58,200 bases of DNA, from the NCBI GenBank assembly GCA_945889495.1, contig CAMDBU010000016.1, positions 1 to 58,200 of the forward strand, in the 5' to 3' direction. This stretch comes from Syntrophobacter sp. SbD2. Lineage in GTDB: Bacteria; Desulfobacterota; Binatia; UBA9968. Below are positions 41,171 through 50,226 of the stretch, one piece after another; position 1 is the stretch's first letter; each line of letters starts with the position of its first letter. Below the pieces are notes generated by a model, which saw nothing but the letters and a program-made list of their open reading frames with translations, made no database searches and had not been told where the DNA came from. A program made the position numbers and the translations under genes.

Positions 41171-43225
41171 TCATTTTCTCGCCGCGAATAGTTTTACCTG
41201 CGCCGCCTCGGTGATCATTCTCTCGGCATCTTCCTGAAGCAGATATCGGTCATCGACTAAGCTCCGCGCCGCCTGGCTGATGCGCTGGACGTAGTCGGCT
41301 TGGTCTTTATAGCGCTCTTCAATCGACAAACGCGGATCGCCGGACTTTCTGCGTTGCGCTTTGGTTTTGGCGAAGGGGATGAAGGAGCCGAGCAAGCCCG
41401 ACAGATCTCCCTCCGCCAAGCCGCGCGGCCGCAGGTTCCAGCCGGTGTAGGTGCCGATGGGGACTTCCACCGCCGGCAGGCGAATGCCGTCGATGTCGTT
41501 GCCGTCGGCGTCGACTTTCGGCACCAGGATTTCATAGGCTCTGCCAAGCGGCCGTGGCGGATGGAATTCCATCTTGCCGCGCAGGATATTTTTGCCGTAG
41601 TCGAGAAACAGTTGGCGGTTGTGCAGGGCGGCGAAGTTGACGCCGGGGATTTTCGGGAAGCCGTTGCGCGCCGGTGGCGCCAGCGTGCGGCCGCGCACCG
41701 TCGGATAGCGGCTCGGTGGCGGTTCAATATTTTTCGTCGCCCATAAGTCCATTGCCACCATCAGCGCGCGCAGCACATCGCCGGCGGGCAGCGGATTGAC
41801 CAGCAACTGGCTATCGTCTTTGGCCGGTTCGGAGCCGAAGGGGCTGTTGTGCTGGGCGCTGGCGATGACGTAGAGACGGACCTTGTCGGGAAGTTGGAGA
41901 TCGTTGCCTTTGCCGTCGGTGTGGGCCAGGCAGCCGCGCTTTTGCCAGTATTCCGTCGACGTTTGCGTGTGGAAAATCAGCGGATCGGTTTTCGGCCGCT
42001 TGAGAATGCCGTCGCGCCGGCTGGTCTGCGCGTCGGCGATGATGTTGTAGGCGTGGGGAAATAGTTCCGGGTCGAGTTGGTTGGTGTGCTGCTGGGACGA
42101 GGTCACCGGCCGGGCGAACTCGTAGTTCATATACAACCGGCCGCCGCCGCCGACATGGGGCGCCATGGCGTCGAAGACTTTACGGCCCGACTCGTCTTGG
42201 TTGAAGCCGTGATAGATGAAGTCGCGCAGGTAGCGGCCGCTCTGCGAGCGGCCCCAGGCGTAGGCGTGGGTGATGTGCCCCCCTCTGTATCTCCCCCCGG
42301 GGCGGGGGGAGAGAGAGAAAATGGAACCGCCGCTTCGGGTGGAGATTTTAAGATTGGGAATGAGCGGGTTGGGTTTTCCCGTTTGGTCCTTTGATTCGAA
42401 GCGCAGGAATGAAACTAGATCGCGCACGGCGGCGAAGCCGAGGCCGAGCACCAGCGGGTTTTTCGCCGGATAGATGAACTCGTAAATATGGCCGGGTTTG
42501 AAGCCGGCGCGCAGGTAGAGATCGGTGGCGCTCGGCGTGATTACCTCGTTGCCGCTGCGCGGGTCTTTCACGCAGGCGGCAAATTCCCACTCGCTTGCCG
42601 GCACGAGAATTCTTTCGCCATAGGATTTCTCGCGTACGGTGAGCGTGGCTTGGGATTTGTCGAGCGTCGCGGCTGAGTAACTCTTCACCCGCTCGTCGCC
42701 GCTTAGCGGTTGCGACTTGACGCCCTTCTCATCAACGACGATTTCGCTGCGCGCCTGGGCGACGATCGGTTTACCGTTGTTGGTGGCGACGGGAACGTTG
42801 AGCACCAGCCAGTTCTTGAGCGCCATCAGGTCGCCCTGCCAGCCGCACCAGACGATCGTGTAGCCCTGGCGCATGAGAAAGCCGTTGCCGGCGTGTTCCA
42901 ACGTGGTCGGATCGTTGGCTTCGGGGCCGTCGTTCAAGAAACCGAGAATCCGTTTGCTGCCGCGGTTGGGCGCGTCGAAAAAGATCTTGCCGTTGCCGCG
43001 CGCCATGTCGAGCGGCTTCAAGATGCAAAAGTTGCTCGAATACTCGACCCGGCCGCGCTGGTTGCGCGGCGCTTTGTTCAAGTTGACGATGATCTGGTTG
43101 AGCCGGTGTTTGGCATCGACCTCGCCGTGGATCATACCGGTGAGTTTTTCATAGGCGCCGGTGATAGCGAACTCGTGACCGTTGGCGAAGGGTTCTCTTT
43201 TTTGGATGATGAAGCGGCTTAGCAT
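41171..43225 (-). CDS. Alpha/beta-hydrolase-domain protein (Abhydrolase_10-like), with palindromic insertion
   Basis: A 684-residue protein with the pattern of large alpha/beta-hydrolase-domain proteins: VEYSSNFCILKPLDMARGNG, IFFDAPNRGSKRIL, GYTIVWCGWQGDL, and the nucleophile elbow in AYAWGRSQSGRYLRDFIYHG (G-x-S-Q-S-G, Ser nucleophile). ASAQHNSPFG and a C-terminal VEVPIGTYTGWNLRP follow. No signal peptide is seen from ATG 43225. About 13 residues just before the elbow (SLSPRPGGRYRGG) are encoded by a GC-rich palindrome that looks like an inserted repeat. The substrate is unknown. It is convergent with asnB. Confidence 0.82.
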   Translation of the reverse strand: MLSRFIIQKREPFANGHEFAITGAYEKLTGMIHGEVDAKHRLNQIIVNLNKAPRNQRGRVEYSSNFCILKPLDMARGNGKIFFDAPNRGSKRILGFLNDGPEANDPTTLEHAGNGFLMRQGYTIVWCGWQGDLMALKNWLVLNVPVATNNGKPIVAQARSEIVVDEKGVKSQPLSGDERVKSYSAATLDKSQATLTVREKSYGERILVPASEWEFAACVKDPRSGNEVITPSATDLYLRAGFKPGHIYEFIYPAKNPLVLGLGFAAVRDLVSFLRFESKDQTGKPNPLIPNLKISTRSGGSIFSLSPRPGGRYRGGHITHAYAWGRSQSGRYLRDFIYHGFNQDESGRKVFDAMAPHVGGGGRLYMNYEFARPVTSSQQHTNQLDPELFPHAYNIIADAQTSRRDGILKRPKTDPLIFHTQTSTEYWQKRGCLAHTDGKGNDLQLPDKVRLYVIASAQHNSPFGSEPAKDDSQLLVNPLPAGDVLRALMVAMDLWATKNIEPPPSRYPTVRGRTLAPPARNGFPKIPGVNFAALHNRQLFLDYGKNILRGKMEFHPPRPLGRAYEILVPKVDADGNDIDGIRLPAVEVPIGTYTGWNLRPRGLAEGDLSGLLGSFIPFAKTKAQRRKSGDPRLSIEERYKDQADYVQRISQAARSLVDDRYLLQEDAERMITEAAQVKLFAARK
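42278..42320. repeat. GC palindrome inserted in frame within the hydrolase gene
   Basis: CTCCCCCC (42291-42298) pairs perfectly with GGGGGGAG (42304-42311) around a GGGGC loop. Flanks CCCTCTGTAT and AGAGAGAAAATGG resemble widespread intergenic palindromes. The frame is kept through it, adding about 13 to 15 residues ahead of the nucleophile motif. Confidence 0.75.
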
Positions 43226-43226
43226 A

Positions 43227-43259
43227 AAATTGATAATGGATAATTGAAAATTGATAATG
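43227..43259. repeat. Degenerate GATAATGGA-type spacer repeat
   Basis: AAATTGATAATGGATAATTG followed by AAAATTGATAATG, the same unit as at 36569 and 37603, upstream of the hydrolase gene. Confidence 0.6.
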
Positions 43260-43270
43260 ATCGGATTCGA

Positions 43271-44215
43271 TTAGTATTCGTTAAACATTCGTTGCAGGTC
43301 TTTTGGGTCTTTGGTTTTGGTCAGGCCTAGCATGAGTAGGATTCTTGCCTTGTGCGGGATTAAACTATCGCCTTGGATGAAGGGGTCGGTCCAGATTACT
43401 GGGATGCGGCCTTGGCCGCCGCGGCTGGCGAGGACCACGGGGATGCCGGCGGCGGCGATTTTTTCTATTCCATTCAATTGATCGGCGGAGGGGCGGCCGT
43501 TGTAGGCGTAGCCGCTCACCACCAGCCCTTGGGCGCCGGCGGCGACGCAGGCTTGCGCCGCTGTGTCGTCACCGCCGACGTAGGCGGCGATGACATCGGT
43601 GCGCGGCAGTTCGGTGATTTCCCGGATGTCGAACTCGGAGTGCGCCGTGTGGCGCCGGGTTGGCGTGGCGTAGAAAGATACCTGGTCGTCTTCGATGTGG
43701 CCCAGCAGGCCGCGCCCCAGGGAGTGGAAGCCGCCGGGGCGCTGGTTGGTTTTGACCACTTCGCGCGCCGAATGAATCTCTTCGTGCAAGGTCACCAGCA
43801 CGCCTTTGCCGCGGGCTTCCGGCGTCAAGACCAGACGGATGGCGTCGAGCAGGTTGCGGTCGCCGTCGTTGCCGACTTCGTCATGCTTGCGCTGGGAAGC
43901 AACTACCACCAGCGGTTTCTCCGTGTGGACACAGAGGTGGAGAAAGTAGGCGGTCTCTTCGGTGGTGAAAGTCCCGTGGGTGACGATGATACCGTCGACC
44001 CTCGGGTCTTGCGCCGCCGCGCTGGCGGCGCGGGCGACGTCGAGCCACTGGGTCAAGCGCATCTGGCCGCTGCGCACCCTGGTGGCTTCGAAGATTTCAA
44101 ACTCCGCCATCGCCTTGGCGCGTGGAATGTCCTTTAGCACGTCGTCGATGGCGATCAGACCATGGCCGGTGTTGGCGATGGTTCCGCCGGTGGCGATGAT
44201 TTTGATCAGTGGCAT
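43271..44215 (-). CDS. Asparaginase-family protein with altered substrate pocket
   Basis: A 314-residue protein (ATG 44215, GAAGGAAG upstream). It keeps the first catalytic threonine motif IIATGGTIANT and a later Lys in EIHSAREVVKTNQRPGGF. The second signature, normally THGTDT with the Asp that holds the substrate alpha-amino group, reads THGTFTTEETAYF: Phe83 replaces that Asp. The usual SxDGxxN region is GNDGDRN. The fold is therefore L-asparaginase-like, but asparagine is probably not the substrate; an amide lacking the alpha-amino group would suit. There is no signal peptide. Its position close to asnB may be coincidental. Confidence 0.85.
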   Translation of the reverse strand: MPLIKIIATGGTIANTGHGLIAIDDVLKDIPRAKAMAEFEIFEATRVRSGQMRLTQWLDVARAASAAAQDPRVDGIIVTHGTFTTEETAYFLHLCVHTEKPLVVVASQRKHDEVGNDGDRNLLDAIRLVLTPEARGKGVLVTLHEEIHSAREVVKTNQRPGGFHSLGRGLLGHIEDDQVSFYATPTRRHTAHSEFDIREITELPRTDVIAAYVGGDDTAAQACVAAGAQGLVVSGYAYNGRPSADQLNGIEKIAAAGIPVVLASRGGQGRIPVIWTDPFIQGDSLIPHKARILLMLGLTKTKDPKDLQRMFNEY

Positions 44216-44343
44216 GGACTTCCTTCTCGATAATCGCTTCCTGGCCATACCATCGGAGGATTCCGAGCGTCAACCATGGCGCGAAATGAATTGCGTCACC
44301 GGCGCTAAGTTGGTAAGAGAGCTTGCTAATGGAGACGAGTGTC

Positions 44344-45459
44344 ATGAAACGATTACTTATTTTACTGGCGGCGCTGTTATTGGCCGGCTTCTGGGCGTCG
44401 CTGACCGTGGCCGCCGAGGCCCGGCGGCCAGCGGAGTGGGACAAGACCGTCGAGGCGGCCAAGAAAGAGGCCAAGATCGTCATCGCCATCCCGCCGTCCA
44501 ACGATCTGCGTAAAGAACTGGAAATCGTTCTCAAGCAAAAATTCGGCATCGAAGCGGAGTTGGTTGCGGCGCCGGGGCCGAAGAACGCCAGCCGCATCGC
44601 CGCTGAGAAGAAAGCCGGAGTCAATTACTTCGACGCGATCATTTGCGGCACCGGCACCGCGGCGGGGCTGACCCATGACGGGATGCTGGAGCCGCTGGAA
44701 AGTTTTTGGCTGCTGCCCGAGGTGAAAGATCCCAAGCAATGGTGGGGTGGCCATATCTGGGAAGACAACGTCAGCACGCATAAATTTTTATATTCGTTCC
44801 TCGCCGACGTGGCGACCCATGGCATCTGGTACAACACCAGCTTGGCCAAAGCCGACGAGTTGAAAGCCTTCGACGACTATCTGAATCCCAAGTGGAAGGG
44901 CAAGATCGGCTTCAGCGATCCGCGTATGCCAAGTTCCGGGCAATCGATCTGGTCGTTTATGTGGGAACTCAAGGGCGAGGAGTTTCTCAAGAAACTGGTG
45001 CAGCAAGACTTGTTTCTCACCCGCGATCTACGCCAGCTCGCCGACGCGCTCGCCAAGGGCAAGGTTGCCATCGCCTTCGGCCTCGGGCGCAGCCAGGCCG
45101 ATCCCTTCGTCGATGCCGGCTTACCGCTCAAGCCGATACCGGCGCCCAAGGAGGGTTTGCCGGCGAGCAATGCCTTCGGTGTCATCGGCGTCATCAAGAG
45201 TCCGCCCAATCCCAACGCCACCAAGGTATTTCTCAATTGGTTTCTCAGCCGCGAAGGGCAGGATTGGTATGGTAGGCTTATGGAGAACGGCTCGCGCCGG
45301 CTCGACGTCGAGACCAAGTGGTTAGGCAAGATCGGCGTCAGCGCGGCCAAGGACACGATCACCGTGCAAGAGTATCATCGGCTGCGCAATCATTTGGAAG
45401 ACAAGTATACCAAGGTTCGAGTGCCGGCGGGTCGGTTTGCCGAGTCGATACTCAAATGA
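44344..45459 (+). CDS. ABC iron-type extracellular solute-binding protein (array 2, subgroup A, member 1)
   Basis: A 371-residue periplasmic protein; signal peptide LLILLAALLLAGFWASLTVAA. It has the FbpA/SBP_bac fold pattern, starting with RRPAEWDKTVEAAKKEAKIV, then GPKNASRIAAEKKAGVNYFD, GHIWEDNVSTHKFLYSF and FNWFLSREGQDWYG-like C-terminal wording. The FbpA-style paired Tyr ligands are not obvious, so the ligand may be an organic anion rather than ferric iron. Starts at 44344 (GGAGACG upstream) or 44329. The next gene starts inside its stop (ATGA), and the two are close copies. Confidence 0.85.
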   Translation: MKRLLILLAALLLAGFWASLTVAAEARRPAEWDKTVEAAKKEAKIVIAIPPSNDLRKELEIVLKQKFGIEAELVAAPGPKNASRIAAEKKAGVNYFDAIICGTGTAAGLTHDGMLEPLESFWLLPEVKDPKQWWGGHIWEDNVSTHKFLYSFLADVATHGIWYNTSLAKADELKAFDDYLNPKWKGKIGFSDPRMPSSGQSIWSFMWELKGEEFLKKLVQQDLFLTRDLRQLADALAKGKVAIAFGLGRSQADPFVDAGLPLKPIPAPKEGLPASNAFGVIGVIKSPPNPNATKVFLNWFLSREGQDWYGRLMENGSRRLDVETKWLGKIGVSAAKDTITVQEYHRLRNHLEDKYTKVRVPAGRFAESILK

Positions 45460-46622
45460 CCGCTGCAAGGCCGAATATGCAAGGCACAATGGCCATTGGT
45501 AGATTTCGCAAGTTCCTCGGCGTGACGGCGTCGGTCGTCGCGCTAATTGTTGTCACCGGCGCGGTTGGATTGACCGCCGAGTCGCGGCGACTGGCCGAGT
45601 GGGACAAGGTCGTCGAGGCAGCGAAGAAGGAAGGCAAGGTGGTGATCGCCATCCCGCCGTCCAATGAACTGCGCCGGGATCTAGAGCCACTACTCAAGCA
45701 AAAGTTCGGCATTGACGCCGAGTTGGTGGCGGCGCCGGGGCCGAAGAACGCCAGCCGCATCGCCGCGGAACGCAAAGCTGGAGTCAGTTACTTCGATGCG
45801 ATCATTTGCGGCACCGGCACGGCCAAGGGGTTGACCCACGATGGCATGCTGGAGCCGATGGAGAGTTTTTGGATTCTTCCCGAAGTAAAAGATCCCAAGC
45901 TATGGTATGGCGGTCATATTTGGGAAGACAATATCAGCACGCATAAGTTTCTTTATTCGTTTTTCGCCGACGTCAGCACGCAAAACGCCTGGTACAACAC
46001 GACGGCGGCCAAGGCGGAGGATTTTCGCGGCTTCGACGATTATCTGCATCCCAAGTGGAAGGGCAAAATCGGTTTCGCCGATCCGCGCGTGCCGGGCTCT
46101 GGGCAAGGTATCTGGTCGTTCATGTGGGAGATCAAGGGCGAAGAGTTTCTCCGCAAACTGGCCCAGCAAGAGTTATTTCTCACCCGCGATCCGCGCCAGT
46201 TGGCCGACGCGCTGGCGAAAGCGAAAGTGGCGGTCGCCTTCGGCCTGGGACGCGTGCCGGTCAGTCCCTTCGTCGACGCTGGACTGCCGCTCAAGCCGGT
46301 GCCGGCGCCCAAAGAAGGTCTGCCGGCGAGTAACGGCTTCGGCGTGCTCGGCGTGATCAAGAATCCGCCGCATCCCAACGCGACCAAGGTTTTCGTCAAC
46401 TGGTTTCTCAGCAAAGAAGGGCAAGACTGGTATGGCCGGACGTTGGAAAACGGCACGCGCCGGCTCGACGTCGATACCCGGTGGTTGAAAGATCTCGGTA
46501 TCAACGCCGCCAAGGACGCCATCGCCGTGCAGGAATATCACCGGGTGCGCAATCATTTGGAAGACAAGTATACCAAGGTGAGACTGCCGGCGGGCAAGTT
46601 CGCCGAGACGATTTTGCAATAG
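45456..46622 (+). CDS. ABC iron-type extracellular solute-binding protein (array 2, subgroup A, member 2)
   Basis: A 388-residue tandem copy of the previous gene, starting at ATG 45456 with a four-base stop-start overlap. The signal lies about 20 residues in (FLGVTASVVALIVVTGAVGL). Shared segments include RRLAEWDKVVEAAKKEGKVV, GPKNASRIAAERKAGVSYFD, GHIWEDNISTHKFLYSFFAD and NHLEDKYTKVRLPAGKFAE. It is clearly a duplicate. Internal ATGs at 45477 and 45489 could be the true start. Translation is probably coupled to member 1. Confidence 0.86.
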   Translation: MTAARPNMQGTMAIGRFRKFLGVTASVVALIVVTGAVGLTAESRRLAEWDKVVEAAKKEGKVVIAIPPSNELRRDLEPLLKQKFGIDAELVAAPGPKNASRIAAERKAGVSYFDAIICGTGTAKGLTHDGMLEPMESFWILPEVKDPKLWYGGHIWEDNISTHKFLYSFFADVSTQNAWYNTTAAKAEDFRGFDDYLHPKWKGKIGFADPRVPGSGQGIWSFMWEIKGEEFLRKLAQQELFLTRDPRQLADALAKAKVAVAFGLGRVPVSPFVDAGLPLKPVPAPKEGLPASNGFGVLGVIKNPPHPNATKVFVNWFLSKEGQDWYGRTLENGTRRLDVDTRWLKDLGINAAKDAIAVQEYHRVRNHLEDKYTKVRLPAGKFAETILQ

Positions 46623-46632
46623 CGATTTGGGA

Positions 46633-46667
46633 TTCTCTCTTTCAGGCGCCAAGACGCAAAGGTTAGG
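46633..46667. repeat. Single arm of family 1 repeat
   Basis: TCTCTTTCAGGCGCCAAGAC followed by GCAAAGGTTAG resembles the left arm of the family 1 inverted repeats, but no matching right arm follows. Confidence 0.5.
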
Positions 46668-46692
46668 AAGAACGATTACGAAAGCTAGGGGC

Positions 46693-47781
46693 ATGTATAT
46701 GACCAAAAGAACTTGCAAAACATTCTTAGTCGGCGTGTTGCTCGTCTTATCGACAGCGCTAACATCGCTTAATGCCGCCACGGTGGACGAGATCATGCTC
46801 TACAACAAGCCCGACCGGATGAAAATGCTGGTCGACGGCGCGCGCCAGGAAGGGAAGATCACTTGGTATACTTCGTTGATCGTCAGCCAGGTTGTGCGGC
46901 CGATCACCGAGGCCTTCGAAAAGAAGTATCCCTTCATCAAGATCGATCCGTTCCGCGGCAACTCCGAGCAAATCGTCCAAAAGATGTTCACCGAGTACCA
47001 GGCGAAACGTTACGAGGTCGACATCATGGATGGTACGGTGACCGCGCCGATGGTGAAGAAGGGCGGGTTCTTGCAACGCTTCTATTCGCCCCATTTGGCT
47101 GACTATCCGGCCGAGTTGAAAGATCCCCAGGGTTACTGGGGCGTGAGCAACGTCTATTACTTCGCCGTCGGCTACAACACGCGCATGGTGAAACCCAACG
47201 AAGTGCCGAAGAGCTACGAAGACCTGCTCCATCCGCGCTGGAAAAACCAGATGATGTGGTCGACCAGCCGCGGCTCGGGGGCGCCGATGATGATCGGCAA
47301 CGTTTTTCAAAACATGGGACAAGAAGCGGGCAAGGCCTATCTGCAAAGATTGAAAGGGCAAAACGTCGCCAAATCGACGGCGAGCAACCGCCAGCTGTTA
47401 GACTTGGTCATCGCCGGCGAATATCCGCTGGCGCTGCATATTTTTCACCACCACGCCCATATAAGCCGTAGCGCCGGCGCGCCGGTGGACTGGGCGCCGC
47501 TGGAGCCCTTGTCGGCGACCATTAACACGATCTCGCCGGTGACCCGCTCGCCCCATCCCCACGCGGCGATGCTGCTGCTCGATTTCATCCTGTCCGAAGA
47601 AGGGCAGAAGGTGATTCAAGCGCAGAACTACTTGCCGTCCCACCCCAAGGTGCCGGCCAAACAGGTGGACTTGAAGCCCGGCGGCGGCAGATTCAAGCGC
47701 GCGCTTTACTTCACGCCGGACTCGCAGCTTAACGAAGGCGACGGCTGGGTCGACTATTTCGAGAAGAACTTTTTGAAGTAG
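46693..47781 (+). CDS. ABC extracellular solute-binding protein (array 2, subgroup B, member 1)
   Basis: A 362-residue secreted protein; signal TFLVGVLLVLSTALTSLNA. Subgroup B wording: MLVDGARQEGKITWYTSLIV, QVVRPITEAFEKKYPFIKID, YSPHLADYPAELKDPQGYWG, GYNTRMVKPNEVPKSYEDLL and HPRWKNQMMWSTSRGSGAP. The tail is LPSHPKVPAKQVDLKPGGGR. It belongs to the Fe(III)/spermidine-type binding proteins by fold; the ligand is unknown. Starts at 46693 or 46699. Confidence 0.87.
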   Translation: MYMTKRTCKTFLVGVLLVLSTALTSLNAATVDEIMLYNKPDRMKMLVDGARQEGKITWYTSLIVSQVVRPITEAFEKKYPFIKIDPFRGNSEQIVQKMFTEYQAKRYEVDIMDGTVTAPMVKKGGFLQRFYSPHLADYPAELKDPQGYWGVSNVYYFAVGYNTRMVKPNEVPKSYEDLLHPRWKNQMMWSTSRGSGAPMMIGNVFQNMGQEAGKAYLQRLKGQNVAKSTASNRQLLDLVIAGEYPLALHIFHHHAHISRSAGAPVDWAPLEPLSATINTISPVTRSPHPHAAMLLLDFILSEEGQKVIQAQNYLPSHPKVPAKQVDLKPGGGRFKRALYFTPDSQLNEGDGWVDYFEKNFLK

Positions 47782-47806
47782 ACGGAGCAGATTCGGATTC
47801 GGAGAT

Positions 47807-47838
47807 TTAACCACAAAGAGCACAAAGGGCACAAAATA
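47807..47838. repeat. Spacer repeat arm, AACCACAAAG type
   Basis: TTAACCACAAAGAGCACAAA followed by GGGCACAAAAT matches the left part of the composite repeat at 3500-3570. No opposing arm is seen. Confidence 0.5.
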
Positions 47839-47921
47839 AATTCACAGATGACAATCTGACTCGCATCCGCTGGCGCGGCGGCATCGCCGCTGCGCGTTTC
47901 TCACTGGCAAGGAGAACTTGG

Positions 47922-49004
47922 ATGATGGTTACAAAAGTTCCGCTTGGGTTCGGCATCGTCATTTTATTGCTAGCCGCCGTGATTTCCTCATCCTTGGCGG
48001 CGTCGGTGGAAGACGTCGCGCTGATCAAATCACCGGAGCGGCAAAAGATCCTCGTCGAGGGCGCCAGGAAAGAAGGCAAGGTTAGCTGGTATACGACCTT
48101 GATCGTCGACCAGGTGGTGCGACCGCTCAAAGAGGCCTTCGAAAAGGAATATCCGTTCATTCAAATCGAATATTACCGAGGCAATTCCGACAATGTCGTC
48201 CAGCGGGTGATCGCCGAGTATCAGGCCAAGCGCTTCGCCGTCGACATCGTCGACGGCAGCAGCTCGCCGACCATGCTGCGGCGGGCGGGCTTGATGCAGC
48301 GCTACTTCTCGCCGTATCTCGCTGAGTATCCGGCGGAGCTCAAGGACCCGCAAGGATATTGGGGCGTCGCCAATCTTTATTTTTTCGCCCTGGGTTACAA
48401 CACGCGCATGGTCAAAGCCGCGGAGGTACCCAAGAGCTACGAGGATCTGCTCAACCCGCGTTGGAAGGGGCAGATGATGTGGTCCACCGCGCGCGGCGCC
48501 GGCGCTCCGGTGTTTATCGGCAATATCCTGCAAACCATGGGGCAGGAGCCGGGCAAGGCCTATCTGCAAAAACTCAAGCTGCAAAACATCGCCAAGACCA
48601 CGGCGAGCAATCGCCAGGTGCTCGACCTGGTGATCGCCGGCGAGTTTCCCATCGGCTTGCAAATCTTCGCGCACCATCCGGTGATCAGCAAGAACGCCGG
48701 CGCGCCCACCGACTGGCAGCCGCTGGAGCCGCTGCCGGCGACGATCCACACCATTGGACTGACGAAAAATTCGCCGCACCCGCACGCGACCATGCTGCTG
48801 ATCGACTTTCTCCTGTCCAAGCGCGGTCAGAAGGTGATTCAGCAGGCCAACTATCTGCCGGCGCATCCGGAAATACCGGCGCTGCAGGCCGACTTGAAGC
48901 CCGGCGGCGGGCGCTACAAGCGGGCCAACTATTTCAATCCCGATGTGCTCTACGACAAGAACAACGAGTGGAGCGATTATTTTCAGAATCAGTTCGTCAA
49001 GTGA
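47922..49004 (+). CDS. ABC extracellular solute-binding protein (array 2, subgroup B, member 2)
   Basis: A 360-residue secreted protein; signal FGIVILLLAAVISSSLAA. It is a close paralogue of member 1, with ILVEGARKEGKVSWYTTLIV, YRGNSDNVVQRVIAEYQAKR, GYNTRMVKAAEVPKSYEDLL, MMWSTARGAGAP and ADLKPGGGRYKRANYFNPD. Alternative ATGs at 47922 and 47925 are equivalent. The next gene begins 26 bases after its stop. Confidence 0.87.
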   Translation: MMVTKVPLGFGIVILLLAAVISSSLAASVEDVALIKSPERQKILVEGARKEGKVSWYTTLIVDQVVRPLKEAFEKEYPFIQIEYYRGNSDNVVQRVIAEYQAKRFAVDIVDGSSSPTMLRRAGLMQRYFSPYLAEYPAELKDPQGYWGVANLYFFALGYNTRMVKAAEVPKSYEDLLNPRWKGQMMWSTARGAGAPVFIGNILQTMGQEPGKAYLQKLKLQNIAKTTASNRQVLDLVIAGEFPIGLQIFAHHPVISKNAGAPTDWQPLEPLPATIHTIGLTKNSPHPHATMLLIDFLLSKRGQKVIQQANYLPAHPEIPALQADLKPGGGRYKRANYFNPDVLYDKNNEWSDYFQNQFVK

Positions 49005-49030
49005 GCCGCCGCGGCCAAGGAGCGCTGAGC

Positions 49031-50116
49031 ATGGTCGATTTCGCCAGAAACATATTTGTCACTGCGCTGACCGCGATTTGCTTCGCAGTTCCGCTTGGCA
49101 TCGGCCAAGCCGCCAGCGTCGAGGATGTCGCCTTGCTCAAGTCCGCCGAGCGCCAGAAAGTTCTCGTCGAGGGCGCCAAGAAAGAGGGCAAGCTGACCTT
49201 TTACACCACCCTGATCATCGATCAGGTGGTGCGGCCGATGAAAGAGGCTTTCGAAAAAGAATACCCGTTTATCCAGATGGATTATTTCCGCGGCAACTCG
49301 GATCGCATCACGCAAAGAGTGTTCGCCGAGTATCAAGCCAAACGCTACGCCGTCGATGTCGTCGACGGTAGCTCGACCACGACCATGATCAAGCGCGCTA
49401 GTTTGTTGCAACGATTTTATTCGCCGCACTTGGCCGAGTATCCGGCGGAGCTCAAAGATCCTGAAAGTTATTGGGGCGTGAGCAATCTTTATTTTCACAC
49501 CATCGGTTACAACACGCGCATGGTGAAGCCCAACGAAGTGCCCAAGACTTACGAAGACCTGCTCCATCCGCGCTGGAAGGGGCAGATGATCTGGTCCACT
49601 GGGCGCGGCGGCGGTGGGCCGGTGTTGATCGGCAATATGTTGCAAACCATGGGCGAGAGCGCGGGCAAGGCCTACCTGCAAAAACTACGCGGCCAAAATA
49701 TCGCCAAGAGCACCGCCAGCGCGCGCCAGGTGCTCGACATGGTGATCGCTGGCGAGCAACCGATCGTGCTGGTCATCTTCAACCACCATGCGTACATCAG
49801 CAAGAGCGCCGGCGCGCCGTCGGAGTGGCAGCCGCTGGAGCCGGTGCCGGCGACCATCAGCACCATCGGCATTCCCAAGTTCGCACCCCATCCTCACGCC
49901 GCCATGTTGTTCATGGATTTCGTCCTGTCTAAGCGCGGCCAGAAGGTCATGCAGCTGTCGAATTATCTGCCGGCCCATCCGGAGATGCCGGCGCTGCAAG
50001 CCGATCTCAAGCCCGGCGGCGGCCGCTTCAAGCGGGTCAATTACATGAATCCGGAGAGGCAGTTCGATCAGGGCAACGACTGGGTCGACTATTTCCAGAA
50101 AAATTTCGTGCAATAG
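49031..50116 (+). CDS. ABC extracellular solute-binding protein (array 2, subgroup B, member 3)
   Basis: A 361-residue paralogue; signal IFVTALTAICFAVPLGIGQA. Shared segments: VLVEGAKKEGKLTFYTTLII, YFRGNSDRITQRVFAEYQAK, GYNTRMVKPNEVPKTYEDLL, MIWSTGRGGGGP and ADLKPGGGRFKRVNYMNPE. ATG 49031 is correct because an apparent longer frame upstream translates member 2 out of frame. Confidence 0.87.
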   Translation: MVDFARNIFVTALTAICFAVPLGIGQAASVEDVALLKSAERQKVLVEGAKKEGKLTFYTTLIIDQVVRPMKEAFEKEYPFIQMDYFRGNSDRITQRVFAEYQAKRYAVDVVDGSSTTTMIKRASLLQRFYSPHLAEYPAELKDPESYWGVSNLYFHTIGYNTRMVKPNEVPKTYEDLLHPRWKGQMIWSTGRGGGGPVLIGNMLQTMGESAGKAYLQKLRGQNIAKSTASARQVLDMVIAGEQPIVLVIFNHHAYISKSAGAPSEWQPLEPVPATISTIGIPKFAPHPHAAMLFMDFVLSKRGQKVMQLSNYLPAHPEMPALQADLKPGGGRFKRVNYMNPERQFDQGNDWVDYFQKNFVQ

Positions 50117-50226
50117 GCGCCACACACAAAGTTTTTGCCCGGCCAATTACCTTGACAAGCGAAGGGTAGTCAGACTAGCTTCGCAGCGATATGGCTAAAC
50201 TTGGCTTGCCGCCGAGAGGTATTGTG

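Noticed and set aside
48359-49030. Long N-terminal extension of the third subgroup B binding protein
   Set aside because: It is an out-of-frame translation of the preceding gene; the signal peptide begins at ATG 49031.
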